Positions 17,099-24,701 of a stretch of 50,322 nt of DNA are shown piece by piece; the first letter of the stretch is position 1, and every line of letters begins with the position of its first letter. The stretch is from Terriglobus albidus (GTDB lineage: Bacteria > Acidobacteriota > Terriglobia > Terriglobales > Acidobacteriaceae), in NCBI RefSeq assembly GCF_025685425.1, contig NZ_JAGTAS010000031.1, forward strand, positions 1 through 50,322. The letters run 5' to 3'. The notes under the pieces are model-generated. The model saw only the letters and a list, made by a program, of their open reading frames with translations, made no database searches and had not been told where the DNA came from. Position numbers and translations under genes: made by a program.

Positions 17099-18574
17099 TC
17101 ATCGAGAGAGAATCGCTTCCAGAACCGAAACGCCACGCTTTATCTCATTTGCATTACATCCTGCGAAGCCCAGAAACAACGCGGGCTTCTGCTCGTACTT
17201 GCTGACAAATGAGGAGATTGGACTTACTTCCAATCCCAGCTGTTTAGCCCGCCGTGTCAATCCCATCTCGGTGATGCGGGTCTTGATCCAGGCCACGGTA
17301 CACATCCCCGATTGCGCGTGCTCCACCTCGATCAGGCCGGAAAGACGCCGATTCGCTTCATCCGTAAGTAGCTGCGAACGCTCCGAGTAGACCTGCCTCA
17401 TCTTTCTAACGTGGCGGCCGAAGTGGCCTTCGTTGATAAATTCCGTCAGCACGGCCTGGTCTAACGTCGGAGCATGGCGATCCATGAAACTTCGCGCGAT
17501 TCTAAACGCTTCAACGAACCGTTCCGGCACAACGATGAACCCAATACGAAGAGCGTTGAAGAGCATCTTCGTAAATGTTCCAACATACATGACCGATCCA
17601 GATGGATCGAGACTGTGCAATGACGCAATCGGCTTCCCGGAATAACGATATTCCGCGTCGTATTCGTCTTCGATAATCCATGCCCCCGCACGCACGGCCC
17701 AGGAGAGAAGTTCGACCCGTCTCTCTGCCGACATCACGACACCGAGAGGGAATTGATTGGCTGGTGTTACATACACTGCACGGGCAGCGGGAGATAACTT
17801 GATCGCTCTTCCAACATCGATGCCGTCGCCATCCACTGGAATGGGAATCACACTCGCGCCGGCGTTCTGAAAGGCTCGAGAGGCTCCAGGGTACCCGGGA
17901 TCTTCCATCCATACTTCGTCGCCGGGATCGAGAAGCACCCGGGCCAAAAGATCCAACGCCTGTTGCGCGCCCGATGTCACGATGATCTGGTCCGCGGAAC
18001 AACGTACTCCGCGGGACTGGCCCACATATTCAGCGATGGCTCTTCGCAGCGGTGGATAACCACCTGCATCGCCTTGTCCATACAAAGAACGCGGCGCCTT
18101 GCGATAAACCCGCGCCGCGATCCGCGCCCACTGCTCGACTGGAAACAGGTCGATCGCCGGCTCGTAGCCCCGAAACGCCTTACCGACGGAATGCGAAGCG
18201 GGCCGGAGAAAGCTGGTCTTAAGAAGACCTTGCGTGCGCTTTGCGATCGTCGCTCTGGAGATGGCCTGCCGGGACGATCTTGGTTTCACCGGAGAGGTCA
18301 TCTCCCACCCTGGCGCCGGCAGGACAAAGGTGCCGGCGCTCACTTCCGACGAAACGTATCCCTCATCCTGAAGTTGCTGGAATGCTGCTACGACTGTGCC
18401 CCGGGCAAAACCGTATTGTGCTGCCAGGTTTCTCGTGGACGGCAAGCGTGCTCCGGACTTCAATCTGCCATCGATAATTGCGGAACGCAGCTCCGTATAG
18501 AGCCAGCGCCACATCTCCTGGTCATCCTTCCTCGGTTCTAAGACGAGGTCTTGAAATGTCTCTGTCTTCGGCAC
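17099..18574 (-). CDS. MocR-type GntR/aminotransferase regulator
   Basis: This 491-residue MocR-family regulator joins an N-terminal winged helix (about residues 20-88, with GARLPSTRNLAAQYG and GTVVAAFQQLQDEGYV) to a fold-type I aminotransferase domain. The PLP-anchoring lysine is Lys336 in GTFTKMLFNALRIG, and the cofactor-binding ED-x-YDAEYR lies near 303. Such proteins (PdxR, GabR, TauR) bind PLP and usually activate a divergent neighbour. Here the divergent neighbour is the AhpD-like/oxidoreductase cluster that starts at 18673. The regulator is therefore likely its controller, although links to pyridoxal or amine metabolism cannot be proven from sequence. Confidence 0.9.
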   Translation of the reverse strand: MPKTETFQDLVLEPRKDDQEMWRWLYTELRSAIIDGRLKSGARLPSTRNLAAQYGFARGTVVAAFQQLQDEGYVSSEVSAGTFVLPAPGWEMTSPVKPRSSRQAISRATIAKRTQGLLKTSFLRPASHSVGKAFRGYEPAIDLFPVEQWARIAARVYRKAPRSLYGQGDAGGYPPLRRAIAEYVGQSRGVRCSADQIIVTSGAQQALDLLARVLLDPGDEVWMEDPGYPGASRAFQNAGASVIPIPVDGDGIDVGRAIKLSPAARAVYVTPANQFPLGVVMSAERRVELLSWAVRAGAWIIEDEYDAEYRYSGKPIASLHSLDPSGSVMYVGTFTKMLFNALRIGFIVVPERFVEAFRIARSFMDRHAPTLDQAVLTEFINEGHFGRHVRKMRQVYSERSQLLTDEANRRLSGLIEVEHAQSGMCTVAWIKTRITEMGLTRRAKQLGLEVSPISSFVSKYEQKPALFLGFAGCNANEIKRGVSVLEAILSR

Positions 18575-18591
18575 GGTTTCACCCGCCTCTC

Positions 18592-18622
18592 ATGGACTAC
18601 TCATTCCTGCTCATTATGGACC
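18592..18622. promoter_or_regulatory. Direct repeat candidate MocR operator
   Basis: ATGGACT at 18592-18598 and ATGGACC at 18616-18622 are direct repeats spaced by 24 bases, about two helix turns, in the 98-base divergent spacer between the MocR gene and the AhpD-like gene. MocR-type regulators typically bind direct repeats. The site is suggestive only. Confidence 0.4.
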
Positions 18623-18672
18623 TTCTGGCTGTTCCATCCCAAGATAGCCTGACTGTGGAAGGAGAATACCTC

Positions 18673-19128
18673 TTGAAGATGAGATTGGAGCCGGTGAAGG
18701 TTTCGCCCGCTGCTTACCATGCGATGCTCGGATTAGAAAGCTTCGTAAGTAAGTCATCGAAGCTTGAGGAATCTCTTCTGGGACTCGTCAGGATGAGAGC
18801 CTCCCAGATCAATGGATGCGCCTTCTCCATGGATATGTATTCCAAAGACGCGCGTGTGAATGGTGAGACGGAGCAGCGTCTCTACACCTTGTCTGCATGG
18901 CGGGAAACGACGTTCTTTACCAACCGCGAACGCGCGGCTCTGGCGTGGACCGAAGCGTTAACGGTTATCACAGAAGGCCACGCGCCGGATGAGGTCTATG
19001 CGGAAGTCCGGAAGGAGTTTGGTGAAGAAGAACTGGTCAATCTCTCACTGGCGATCATCACGGTCAACGGGTGGAACCGGCTTGCGATAGGTTTCCGCAC
19101 GATCCCGGGTGAGTATCAGCCGCACTAA
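18673..19128 (+). CDS. Carboxymuconolactone decarboxylase (AhpD-like) protein 1
   Basis: The product is about 151 residues. AAGGAG at 18658-18663 points to the TTG at 18673 (spacing nine) or the ATG at 18679. The region upstream is open but lacks family residues. The central motif RASQINGCAFSMDMYSKDAR is characteristic of the family. The usual C-x-x-C of AhpD peroxidases appears here as C-x-x-S (GCAFSMDM), so the second redox cysteine is missing and thiol peroxidase activity is doubtful. The C-terminal RLAIGFRTIPG also fits the family. It is the first gene of a rightward cluster with the oxidoreductase 83 bases downstream. Confidence 0.82.
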   Translation: MKMRLEPVKVSPAAYHAMLGLESFVSKSSKLEESLLGLVRMRASQINGCAFSMDMYSKDARVNGETEQRLYTLSAWRETTFFTNRERAALAWTEALTVITEGHAPDEVYAEVRKEFGEEELVNLSLAIITVNGWNRLAIGFRTIPGEYQPH

Positions 19129-19211
19129 CTTCGATTTACCGAAGGGACAATTCCGATGAAACAAACATCGAACGACTACACAGGCAAGAAATCGACATGG
19201 GGAGGTGACCG

Positions 19212-20129
19212 ATGAAGGCGATTGTAGCTACAGATCAGGCAGCGGGAATGGCTGGGGTTAAGCTCGTGGAGCGCCCCGAGCCACAGGCGGCGATCAACGA
19301 TGTCGTTGTTCAGGTGTATGCGTCGGGATTCACCGGGGATGAGCTGTCGTGGCCCTCGACCTGGACCGATCGTACAGGCCGTGCCCGGACTCCTTCGATT
19401 CCGGGACACGAACTGGCCGGAGTGGTCACCGCTCTGGGCTATGGCACGACGGGGCTGTCGATTGGACAGCGGGTCTTCGGTCTCACCGACTGGTATCGCG
19501 ACGGTACGTTGGCGGAGTATGTAGCGGTTGAAGCACGCAACCTCGCGCCGCTTCCGGGTGACGTTGACTTCACGGTAGGCGCTGCCCTGGTGATGCCGGG
19601 CTTGACCGCGTGGCAGGGACTGTTCGATCACGGCCGCCTACAGGCGGGACAGCGCGTCCTCGTACACGGTGCGGCCGGCGTAGTCGGTTCCATGGCAACG
19701 CAGCTCGCGCGTGATGCGGGCGCCTACGTCATCGGCACCGGGCGTGCTGCCGGCCGTCAGACCGCCCTCGACTTCGGCGCGCAGGAGTTCGTTGACCTCG
19801 ACAAGGACACTCTGGAAGGCATCGGTGAAGTCGATCTGGTGTTCGATGTCATCGGCGGCGAAATCGCGAAGCGGTCTGTGGGCGTGATTCGCGCCGGAGG
19901 AACGTTCGTGAGCATCACCGGCCCGGCCGAGGCACAACCCGCCAACGGCCGAGCGGTCGACTTTGTTGTCGAGTCCGATCGTGCGCAGCTGACTGAGATT
20001 GTCCGGCGGCTCCGGGATGGTCGGCTGCGGACGAACATTGGGAATGTCTCGACTCTCGATGAGGCCGTGGCTGCGTTTAATCGGACGGAGAGAAGCAAAG
20101 GGAAGACGATCATCCGCTCTCGCCCGTAA
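19212..20129 (+). CDS. NADP-dependent zinc-free quinone oxidoreductase
   Basis: This 305-residue medium-chain dehydrogenase/reductase has an N-terminal catalytic fold with IPGHELAGVV and a Rossmann fold with the nucleotide-binding HGAAGVVGSMATQLARDAGA near 152-171. No structural zinc cysteines are visible, so it belongs to the zinc-independent quinone-reductase branch. It transfers hydride from NADPH to quinones or enones. GGGGAGG precedes the start. It lies in the MocR-linked cluster with nitroreductase and AhpD-like partners, consistent with a role in detoxifying electrophiles. A decayed partial copy of its 3' end follows at 20179. Confidence 0.9.
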   Translation: MKAIVATDQAAGMAGVKLVERPEPQAAINDVVVQVYASGFTGDELSWPSTWTDRTGRARTPSIPGHELAGVVTALGYGTTGLSIGQRVFGLTDWYRDGTLAEYVAVEARNLAPLPGDVDFTVGAALVMPGLTAWQGLFDHGRLQAGQRVLVHGAAGVVGSMATQLARDAGAYVIGTGRAAGRQTALDFGAQEFVDLDKDTLEGIGEVDLVFDVIGGEIAKRSVGVIRAGGTFVSITGPAEAQPANGRAVDFVVESDRAQLTEIVRRLRDGRLRTNIGNVSTLDEAVAAFNRTERSKGKTIIRSRP

Positions 20130-20178
20130 GGGATCGAGATCGACATTCCCACCATATCCAGCGTTTGATCGCCCGAAC

Positions 20179-20356
20179 GCGTGAAGCCGTCCGCAGGACT
20201 GCTTCGCGCCGGAGGAACGCTGGTGACCATCACCCGCCTATAAGAGGCGCGCAGCCAGCTGCGTTCTGACGGCAGACATTGTTGTCGAGTCCGATCGTTC
20301 TAACTAACTGAGATCGCCCGGCGTGTGCGTGACGGACGGCTGCGAACAAGGCATGA
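20179..20356 (+). pseudogene. Decayed duplicate of the oxidoreductase 3' region
   Basis: This stretch aligns with about 19867-20045 of the preceding gene. Blocks include CGCGCCGGAGGAACG, GTTGTCGAGTCCGATCGT, AACTGAGAT and CGGCTGCG. Indels and stops break the frame, and only the C-terminal part of the domain is represented. It has no start codon or ribosome-binding site. It is best read as a decayed remnant of a second oxidoreductase gene from the same cluster. Confidence 0.8.
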
Positions 20357-20413
20357 GCGACACGCGAAAACACTCTTGTATTTCAACCTATTCCTTCAAC
20401 GAACGGAGTCATC

Positions 20414-21031
20414 ATGACCAACGCCGTCATCGAATGTATCTTGAGCCGCAGGGCGACCAAGTACTACGACCCTAACGCCAGCTTGAGCGACGACCAGATC
20501 CGCGAACTGGTGCGAATCGGCACCAGCGCGCCGACGTCCTTCCACATGCAGAACTGGCGCTTCATCGCCGTTCGCACGCCTGAAGCCAAGGCTCGGCTGA
20601 GTCCGATTGCCTGGAATCAGCCTCCAATCAAGGACGCGGCCGTTACCTTCATCGTCTGTGGCCAGCTGGCCGATTCCAGCGTCATACCCGAGCGCCTGGC
20701 GCCGGTGGTGGAAGCCGGCATCATGCCCGAGACAATGGTGCCGGAGTGGGAGATTCCCGCACGGGATCTGTATAGGAATTATCCGCAGCGCCAGCGTGAC
20801 GAGGCAGTACGAACCGCGGCTATCGGCGCGACGGCGATCATCTATGCAGCCCGCTCGCTTGGCCTGGGTTCGACGCCGATGATCGGTTTCGATGCCGATG
20901 CAGTGGCTCGGGAGTTCGCACTGGCCGAGAACGAAGTGCCGGTCCTGCTGTTGTCCATTGGGACCGAGCGTCCGGGAAATTGGGCGCAGAAGCCGCGTCG
21001 TCCCGTCGCCGATGTGCTGGATTTCGTATAA
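20414..21031 (+). CDS. Nitroreductase-family protein
   Basis: This 205-residue protein has the nitroreductase fold. The FMN-phosphate segment SRRATKYYDPN lies at 11-21, SAPTSFHMQNWRFIAV near 38-53, and a C-terminal part has AARSLGLGSTPMIGF near 147 and the family ending VADVLDF. Such enzymes reduce nitroaromatics, quinones or related electrophiles with NAD(P)H, usually as dimers with FMN. A start at 20414 follows a short spacer with GGAG. It precedes the second AhpD-like gene by 32 bases, so they are probably co-transcribed. Length is usual for the family. Confidence 0.9.
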   Translation: MTNAVIECILSRRATKYYDPNASLSDDQIRELVRIGTSAPTSFHMQNWRFIAVRTPEAKARLSPIAWNQPPIKDAAVTFIVCGQLADSSVIPERLAPVVEAGIMPETMVPEWEIPARDLYRNYPQRQRDEAVRTAAIGATAIIYAARSLGLGSTPMIGFDADAVAREFALAENEVPVLLLSIGTERPGNWAQKPRRPVADVLDFV

Positions 21032-21063
21032 CCCAGGTGAAAACAATAGCGCGCGGAGATCAG

Positions 21064-21609
21064 ATGCCAAGAGCAGAAGCTTTAAAACCGGAACAAGTGC
21101 CGCCCGATTCGAAACCAACCCTCGATGCGTTCACCAGGAACATCGGGTTCACCCCAAATATGATGGCGACTTTCGCGCTTAGCCCGATTGCGTTCAACTC
21201 ATGGGCAGCGCTATTCGGCTCCTTGAGCAAGGCGCTTGATGTGAAGACCCGTGACAGTATCGGTCTCACTGTCTCCGAGTTGAATGGATGCAACTACTGC
21301 CTGACGGTTCACAGCTTTACGGCCCAGCATATGGCCCGCTTGAGCGCCGATGAAATCATTCTCGCTCGAAAGGGCCATGCCAGCGACCCTAAGCGAGACG
21401 CAGCCATCCAGTTTGCACACAAAGTTATCGAGACCCGCGGCAAAGTCAGTGACGCCGATCTGAAAGCTGTCCGCGATGCGGGCTACACGGATGCAAACGT
21501 CATGGAGATTATCGCGCTGGTGGCCATGTACTCCCTGACGAACTTTTTCAATAACGTATTCGATCCCGAGAGGGACTTTCCCCCAGTTGCGCCGGCCGGC
21601 TCGATCTGA
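21064..21609 (+). CDS. Peroxidase-related AhpD-like protein 2
   Basis: This 181-residue member of the carboxymuconolactone decarboxylase/peroxidase-related family has an intact C-x-x-C pair in SELNGCNYCLTVHSF, followed by His and the expected helix. Unlike the first AhpD-like protein of this cluster, it keeps both redox cysteines, so thiol-dependent peroxide reduction is plausible. GGAG lies close upstream of the ATG at 21064. The frame continues upstream to 20980 but overlaps the nitroreductase end, so the later start is preferred. It ends the cluster and is followed by repeat DNA. Confidence 0.87.
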   Translation: MPRAEALKPEQVPPDSKPTLDAFTRNIGFTPNMMATFALSPIAFNSWAALFGSLSKALDVKTRDSIGLTVSELNGCNYCLTVHSFTAQHMARLSADEIILARKGHASDPKRDAAIQFAHKVIETRGKVSDADLKAVRDAGYTDANVMEIIALVAMYSLTNFFNNVFDPERDFPPVAPAGSI

Positions 21610-21613
21610 ACTC

Positions 21614-22200
21614 TTGGGCGTTTTTCCCTGTTGGTGAGTATCCGGAAGGGGCATCTATGCGGCGTGTTTTTGCGGAAAACGCCGCATAGATACGGATGCT
21701 CTGGACCTACAGGGGAAATGCTCCATCCCTTCATCTTGGGTAGGGCAGACGTCTCCAGAGATGCTCTACAACTTGAGGTCTGCTGAGACTCAACTATTGT
21801 GAAACCCTCCGCACAGCGCATCCCGTTTCGCACCGCAGGTGCGAATGTTTCGCTTAAGGGGACGGCTTCAGCCGTCCCGTCAGACGAGCCACAACGGCGG
21901 GGCTTTAGAGCATTTTCCCTGTTGCTGGGTATCCCGGAATAAGAGTGCAGCGGCGTTTTCATTGCGGAAAACGCCCATAGATGCGGAAACCCTACTCTAC
22001 ATCCACAGGGAAAATGCTCCAGCCCCTGAGGATATCGCCATGACACGGTACCTCAGCGGCTAAAGCCGCGATCATTTGCAGCAATTTCGGCACGGCTGAA
22101 GCCGTGCCCTTAAGCAAGGCATTCGCGCTACGCGCGAACCGTCGTTCTTCTCAACCCTTGCTTCATCTTCCGAAATACTCAGCAACAGGGAAAATTCTCT
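21614..22200. repeat. Repeat-rich spacer with MITE-like and type A elements
   Basis: A divergent MITE-like copy lies at 21614-21724 and a full copy at 21907-22020 (termini AGAGCATTTTCCCTGT and ACAGGGAAAATGCTCC, inner stem at 21952-21975). Type A units are at 21827-21878 (- orientation; stems TTCGCACC/GGTGCGAA and GGGACGGCT/AGCCGTCCC) and 22089-22138 (+; GGCACGGCT/AGCCGTGCC and TTCGCGC/GCGCGAA). A MITE end fragment at about 22167-22201 finishes with the stop codon of the next gene. No coding region is supported in the roughly 590 bases. Confidence 0.8.
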
Positions 22201-23635
22201 AATAAACTTCGATGTCGGTCCTGGAAGCGAGCCGCCTGTCCGGCGCGCTGAGAAACTCGTAGATGTACACATCTCCCTCGAGGGAGTTCAGCAGCGGCCC
22301 ATGCATCCGCTTCATGAACAATAGCCGTTGGCTGTTCAGAAAATAGTGGTGGATCAGGTCGTTATAGATTGGCCTGCATGCGTCATCGAGTCCACCTGCT
22401 CCGAGCAGTACCGGTACGGTGCTGTAGTACGGCTTTTTAGTTGCTGGATGGATCGGCTTTACCGGCCACTCGCGGCACACGGATCCGAAGACGTCATTCA
22501 CATGAAAGCCTGCCAGCCACGGCATCACCTTTTCCTGTTGTGCAATCAGGTCGGGATCTTCATAGGCCATTTTGTCCGAGCAGTAGACGGAGATGCGCAT
22601 TCCCGAAAGTCCTCCGTTATTGGTGAATACACCGTCGAAGTAATCCTTCACGTATCGCTCGGCGTCCCCACTGACCATGTCGAGGACGATTTGCGGCAGC
22701 TGCTTGATCCCGTCGTAGTCCTCCAGTTTGCTGTGCAGGATGCTCAGCAGTTCACTGCGTCCATAGCTCAAATCAACATCCCGGCCATCCTTGAGCCGGT
22801 AACGGATCGAAAAGCTTTTGCCCTCTAGAGAGCTGAAGTACGCGTGAAACCGAGGCGTGAGCTTCCTCTCTCCACTGTCCAGCACCGTTGTCAGAGCTTC
22901 ATCGAAGTTCGCTAATTCCTGCTCATCGATGTTCACGAATTCCGGAAGAGGTGAATCGAGGATGAGCGACCGGATGTGTTCGGGATATTTCTGCAGGACG
23001 GCCATCATCAGGCCGCCGCTGTAAGAAATCCCCATTAGGTTGATCGAGTCGATCTTGAGCATTCGGCGCAAATCTTCGATGTCAGCTGCGCTTTCATCCG
23101 TGTTGTATGCGGAAAGATCGATACCCTGTCCGATCAGTTTCTGGCGGCACGCCCGCACCGCTGCAATCCGTGCGGCGTCGGGCGAGCGATGTTCGAGATA
23201 TGCCTTCTGGACCTCCACGCCTTCGCCATCGCACTCCAGGTTTGGCAGCGCGAAGTGCGTACCTCGTTGTTCGAAAGCGATATAGTCCCGGTCGGCCAGT
23301 AACGATCGGCGGGAGATGGAAGTCACAGGATGCAGGGAACTGACACCGGGGCCGCCGCCCGTGTACAGCACCGGATCGGGGCGCCTGGCAGTGTTCTTGC
23401 TCTTTACGTAGATGAATGGAAGCTTGATGGACGGGCCTTCAGGACGTTCACGGTTTTCGGCCACAACAAGATAGCCGCAGCGGGCTTCGTATCCTTCGCC
23501 AGGCACATAGAGGCAGGGACTATCTTCAACACGCGGCAATGCCGCTTTCTGCGCATGGCACGTCAGGGCCGCACAAGCCAGCAAGAGAAGTCCGCACAGC
23601 CTTCCTATCATTCTCATGCGCGGCTTAGACCGCAT
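22199..23635 (-). CDS. Secreted alpha/beta hydrolase (TAP-like)
   Basis: The product is up to 478 residues; an ATG at 23617 or 23611 could be the real start, since the signal peptide begins at MRMIGRLCGLLLLACAALTC. It resembles the TAP/prolyl-aminopeptidase-like hydrolases, with an oxyanion loop YTGGGPGVSS, nucleophile region LMGISYSGG (Ser204), acid in GGLDDACRP and His in RMHGPLLN. The second elbow glycine of G-x-S-x-G is replaced by Ser206, which is unusual. Two Cys pairs suggest disulfides, fitting export. Its TAG stop lies at the boundary of a MITE-like fragment. The substrate is unknown. Confidence 0.82.
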   Translation of the reverse strand: MRSKPRMRMIGRLCGLLLLACAALTCHAQKAALPRVEDSPCLYVPGEGYEARCGYLVVAENRERPEGPSIKLPFIYVKSKNTARRPDPVLYTGGGPGVSSLHPVTSISRRSLLADRDYIAFEQRGTHFALPNLECDGEGVEVQKAYLEHRSPDAARIAAVRACRQKLIGQGIDLSAYNTDESAADIEDLRRMLKIDSINLMGISYSGGLMMAVLQKYPEHIRSLILDSPLPEFVNIDEQELANFDEALTTVLDSGERKLTPRFHAYFSSLEGKSFSIRYRLKDGRDVDLSYGRSELLSILHSKLEDYDGIKQLPQIVLDMVSGDAERYVKDYFDGVFTNNGGLSGMRISVYCSDKMAYEDPDLIAQQEKVMPWLAGFHVNDVFGSVCREWPVKPIHPATKKPYYSTVPVLLGAGGLDDACRPIYNDLIHHYFLNSQRLLFMKRMHGPLLNSLEGDVYIYEFLSAPDRRLASRTDIEVY

Positions 23636-23766
23636 TCGGCTTTGAAAGTTTCAACCACAAAAATATTTTGATAGAAGCCAGTATCGATAAACACGCTACC
23701 GGAGGTTCGAACTGTCGCGACCGGCAACCCAGCTTAGCAGGCTCTATAGACATCCCTGCGATTCAG

Positions 23767-24264
23767 CTAATTAGGCGCGCTCAGCTTCTTCACAAGATCG
23801 CTGAGCTGACCCTGGATATCATCTCGGTCCGATTGAGTAGTTTTCATTCGGCGTTCAGCCTCTTCCAGACGCTCTGATGTCGCCGCTTCTCGTGCCGCAA
23901 GTTTCTGGACCTGATCTTTCATCTCGTTAAGTCTGGCAACAAATTGCGGTTCTGGGTTGGTGACCTTGCTCATACCGTCTTCGAATCTGGTCACCTCGCC
24001 TTGCGCGGCAACTTTGTCGGCAGTCAGTTGAGTGACTTGCGCCTTGAGGGCATTTCTGTCCTGAATGGCACGATCCAGGGATGCCTGCATGATTTGTAGT
24101 TCGGCTAACAGCAACTGGAGGGTTGAACCCGCCTTCAGATCACGGCGGATAGCTCGAAGCTCGTCTAATATCTGCCGCTGCACTAATGCTTCAGGGCTAT
24201 TGGTTTGGGCAAAGACTGGACTGGCGAGCAGGCCTGCCCCTAAGAGAATCCACTGAGCTTTCAT
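23767..24264 (-). CDS. Secreted coiled-coil protein of unknown function
   Basis: This 165-residue protein starts with a signal peptide (MKAQWILLGAGLLASPVFAQ) with a clear A-x-A-type site. The mature part is almost all charged heptad-like helix with many Gln, Glu, Lys and Leu, for example RQILDELRAIRRDL and LEEAERRMKTTQSD. No catalytic motif is seen. It is probably a periplasmic coiled-coil protein that could act as a scaffold. The neighbours give no clear partner: the secreted hydrolase lies 131 bases downstream on the same strand, so they may be linked. I do not recognise the family. Confidence 0.75.
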   Translation of the reverse strand: MKAQWILLGAGLLASPVFAQTNSPEALVQRQILDELRAIRRDLKAGSTLQLLLAELQIMQASLDRAIQDRNALKAQVTQLTADKVAAQGEVTRFEDGMSKVTNPEPQFVARLNEMKDQVQKLAAREAATSERLEEAERRMKTTQSDRDDIQGQLSDLVKKLSAPN

Positions 24265-24424
24265 ATGCGGTTGTCCTCACAACGGTAACGGTACAAGCCT
24301 CAGGGAATGAAGTTCAAGATCGGGCATCAGGGTAAGCGCTGAAGGCCGGGGCCCCAATGAACTTGTTCATTCGGGTGGAAAGGCGCATTCCATAGTTCCA
24401 AATGCAAAGTGAATACACGAACAC

Positions 24425-24640
24425 GCCGTGGGAGGAATGTTCGAATCCGGTATCGACAAATTCGATTGATCTAACACTGGTGGGAGCCGTGGGCTTCAGC
24501 CCACGGTCATTCGGTCTTAGAGGAAATGGGCTTTAGCCCTGGGCCTTTCTCTTGGTCAAATAAAGTGCCCAGGGCTGAAGCCCACTTACTTTGCGCTGTT
24601 ATCAGCGGGCTGAAGCCCGCTTCTCCCACCCATCACCGAT
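24425..24640 (-). repeat. Composite repeat block (types B and C)
   Basis: It contains a type B hairpin in reverse, CCGTGGGCT-TC-AGCCCACGG at 24487-24506, a type C palindrome with 17-base arms at 24528-24544 and 24567-24583, and a smaller GCGGGCT-GA-AGCCCGC hairpin at 24605-24620. The second hairpin of type B is decayed. The remainder of the spacer (24265-24425) shows nothing notable. Confidence 0.7.
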
Positions 24641-24701
24641 TTATCCAGCCGCCTACAAAATTTGGTGAACTGCTTTCAACGAGGTCGGTTGCCCCTTTGG
24701 C

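Noticed and set aside
15426-17390. Open frame of 654 codons on the + strand, antisense to the histidine kinase
   Set aside because: It is Gly, Glu, Asp and Val rich with no domain, and the opposite strand encodes a kinase with all motifs and a good start. High GC removes stops in the antisense frame.
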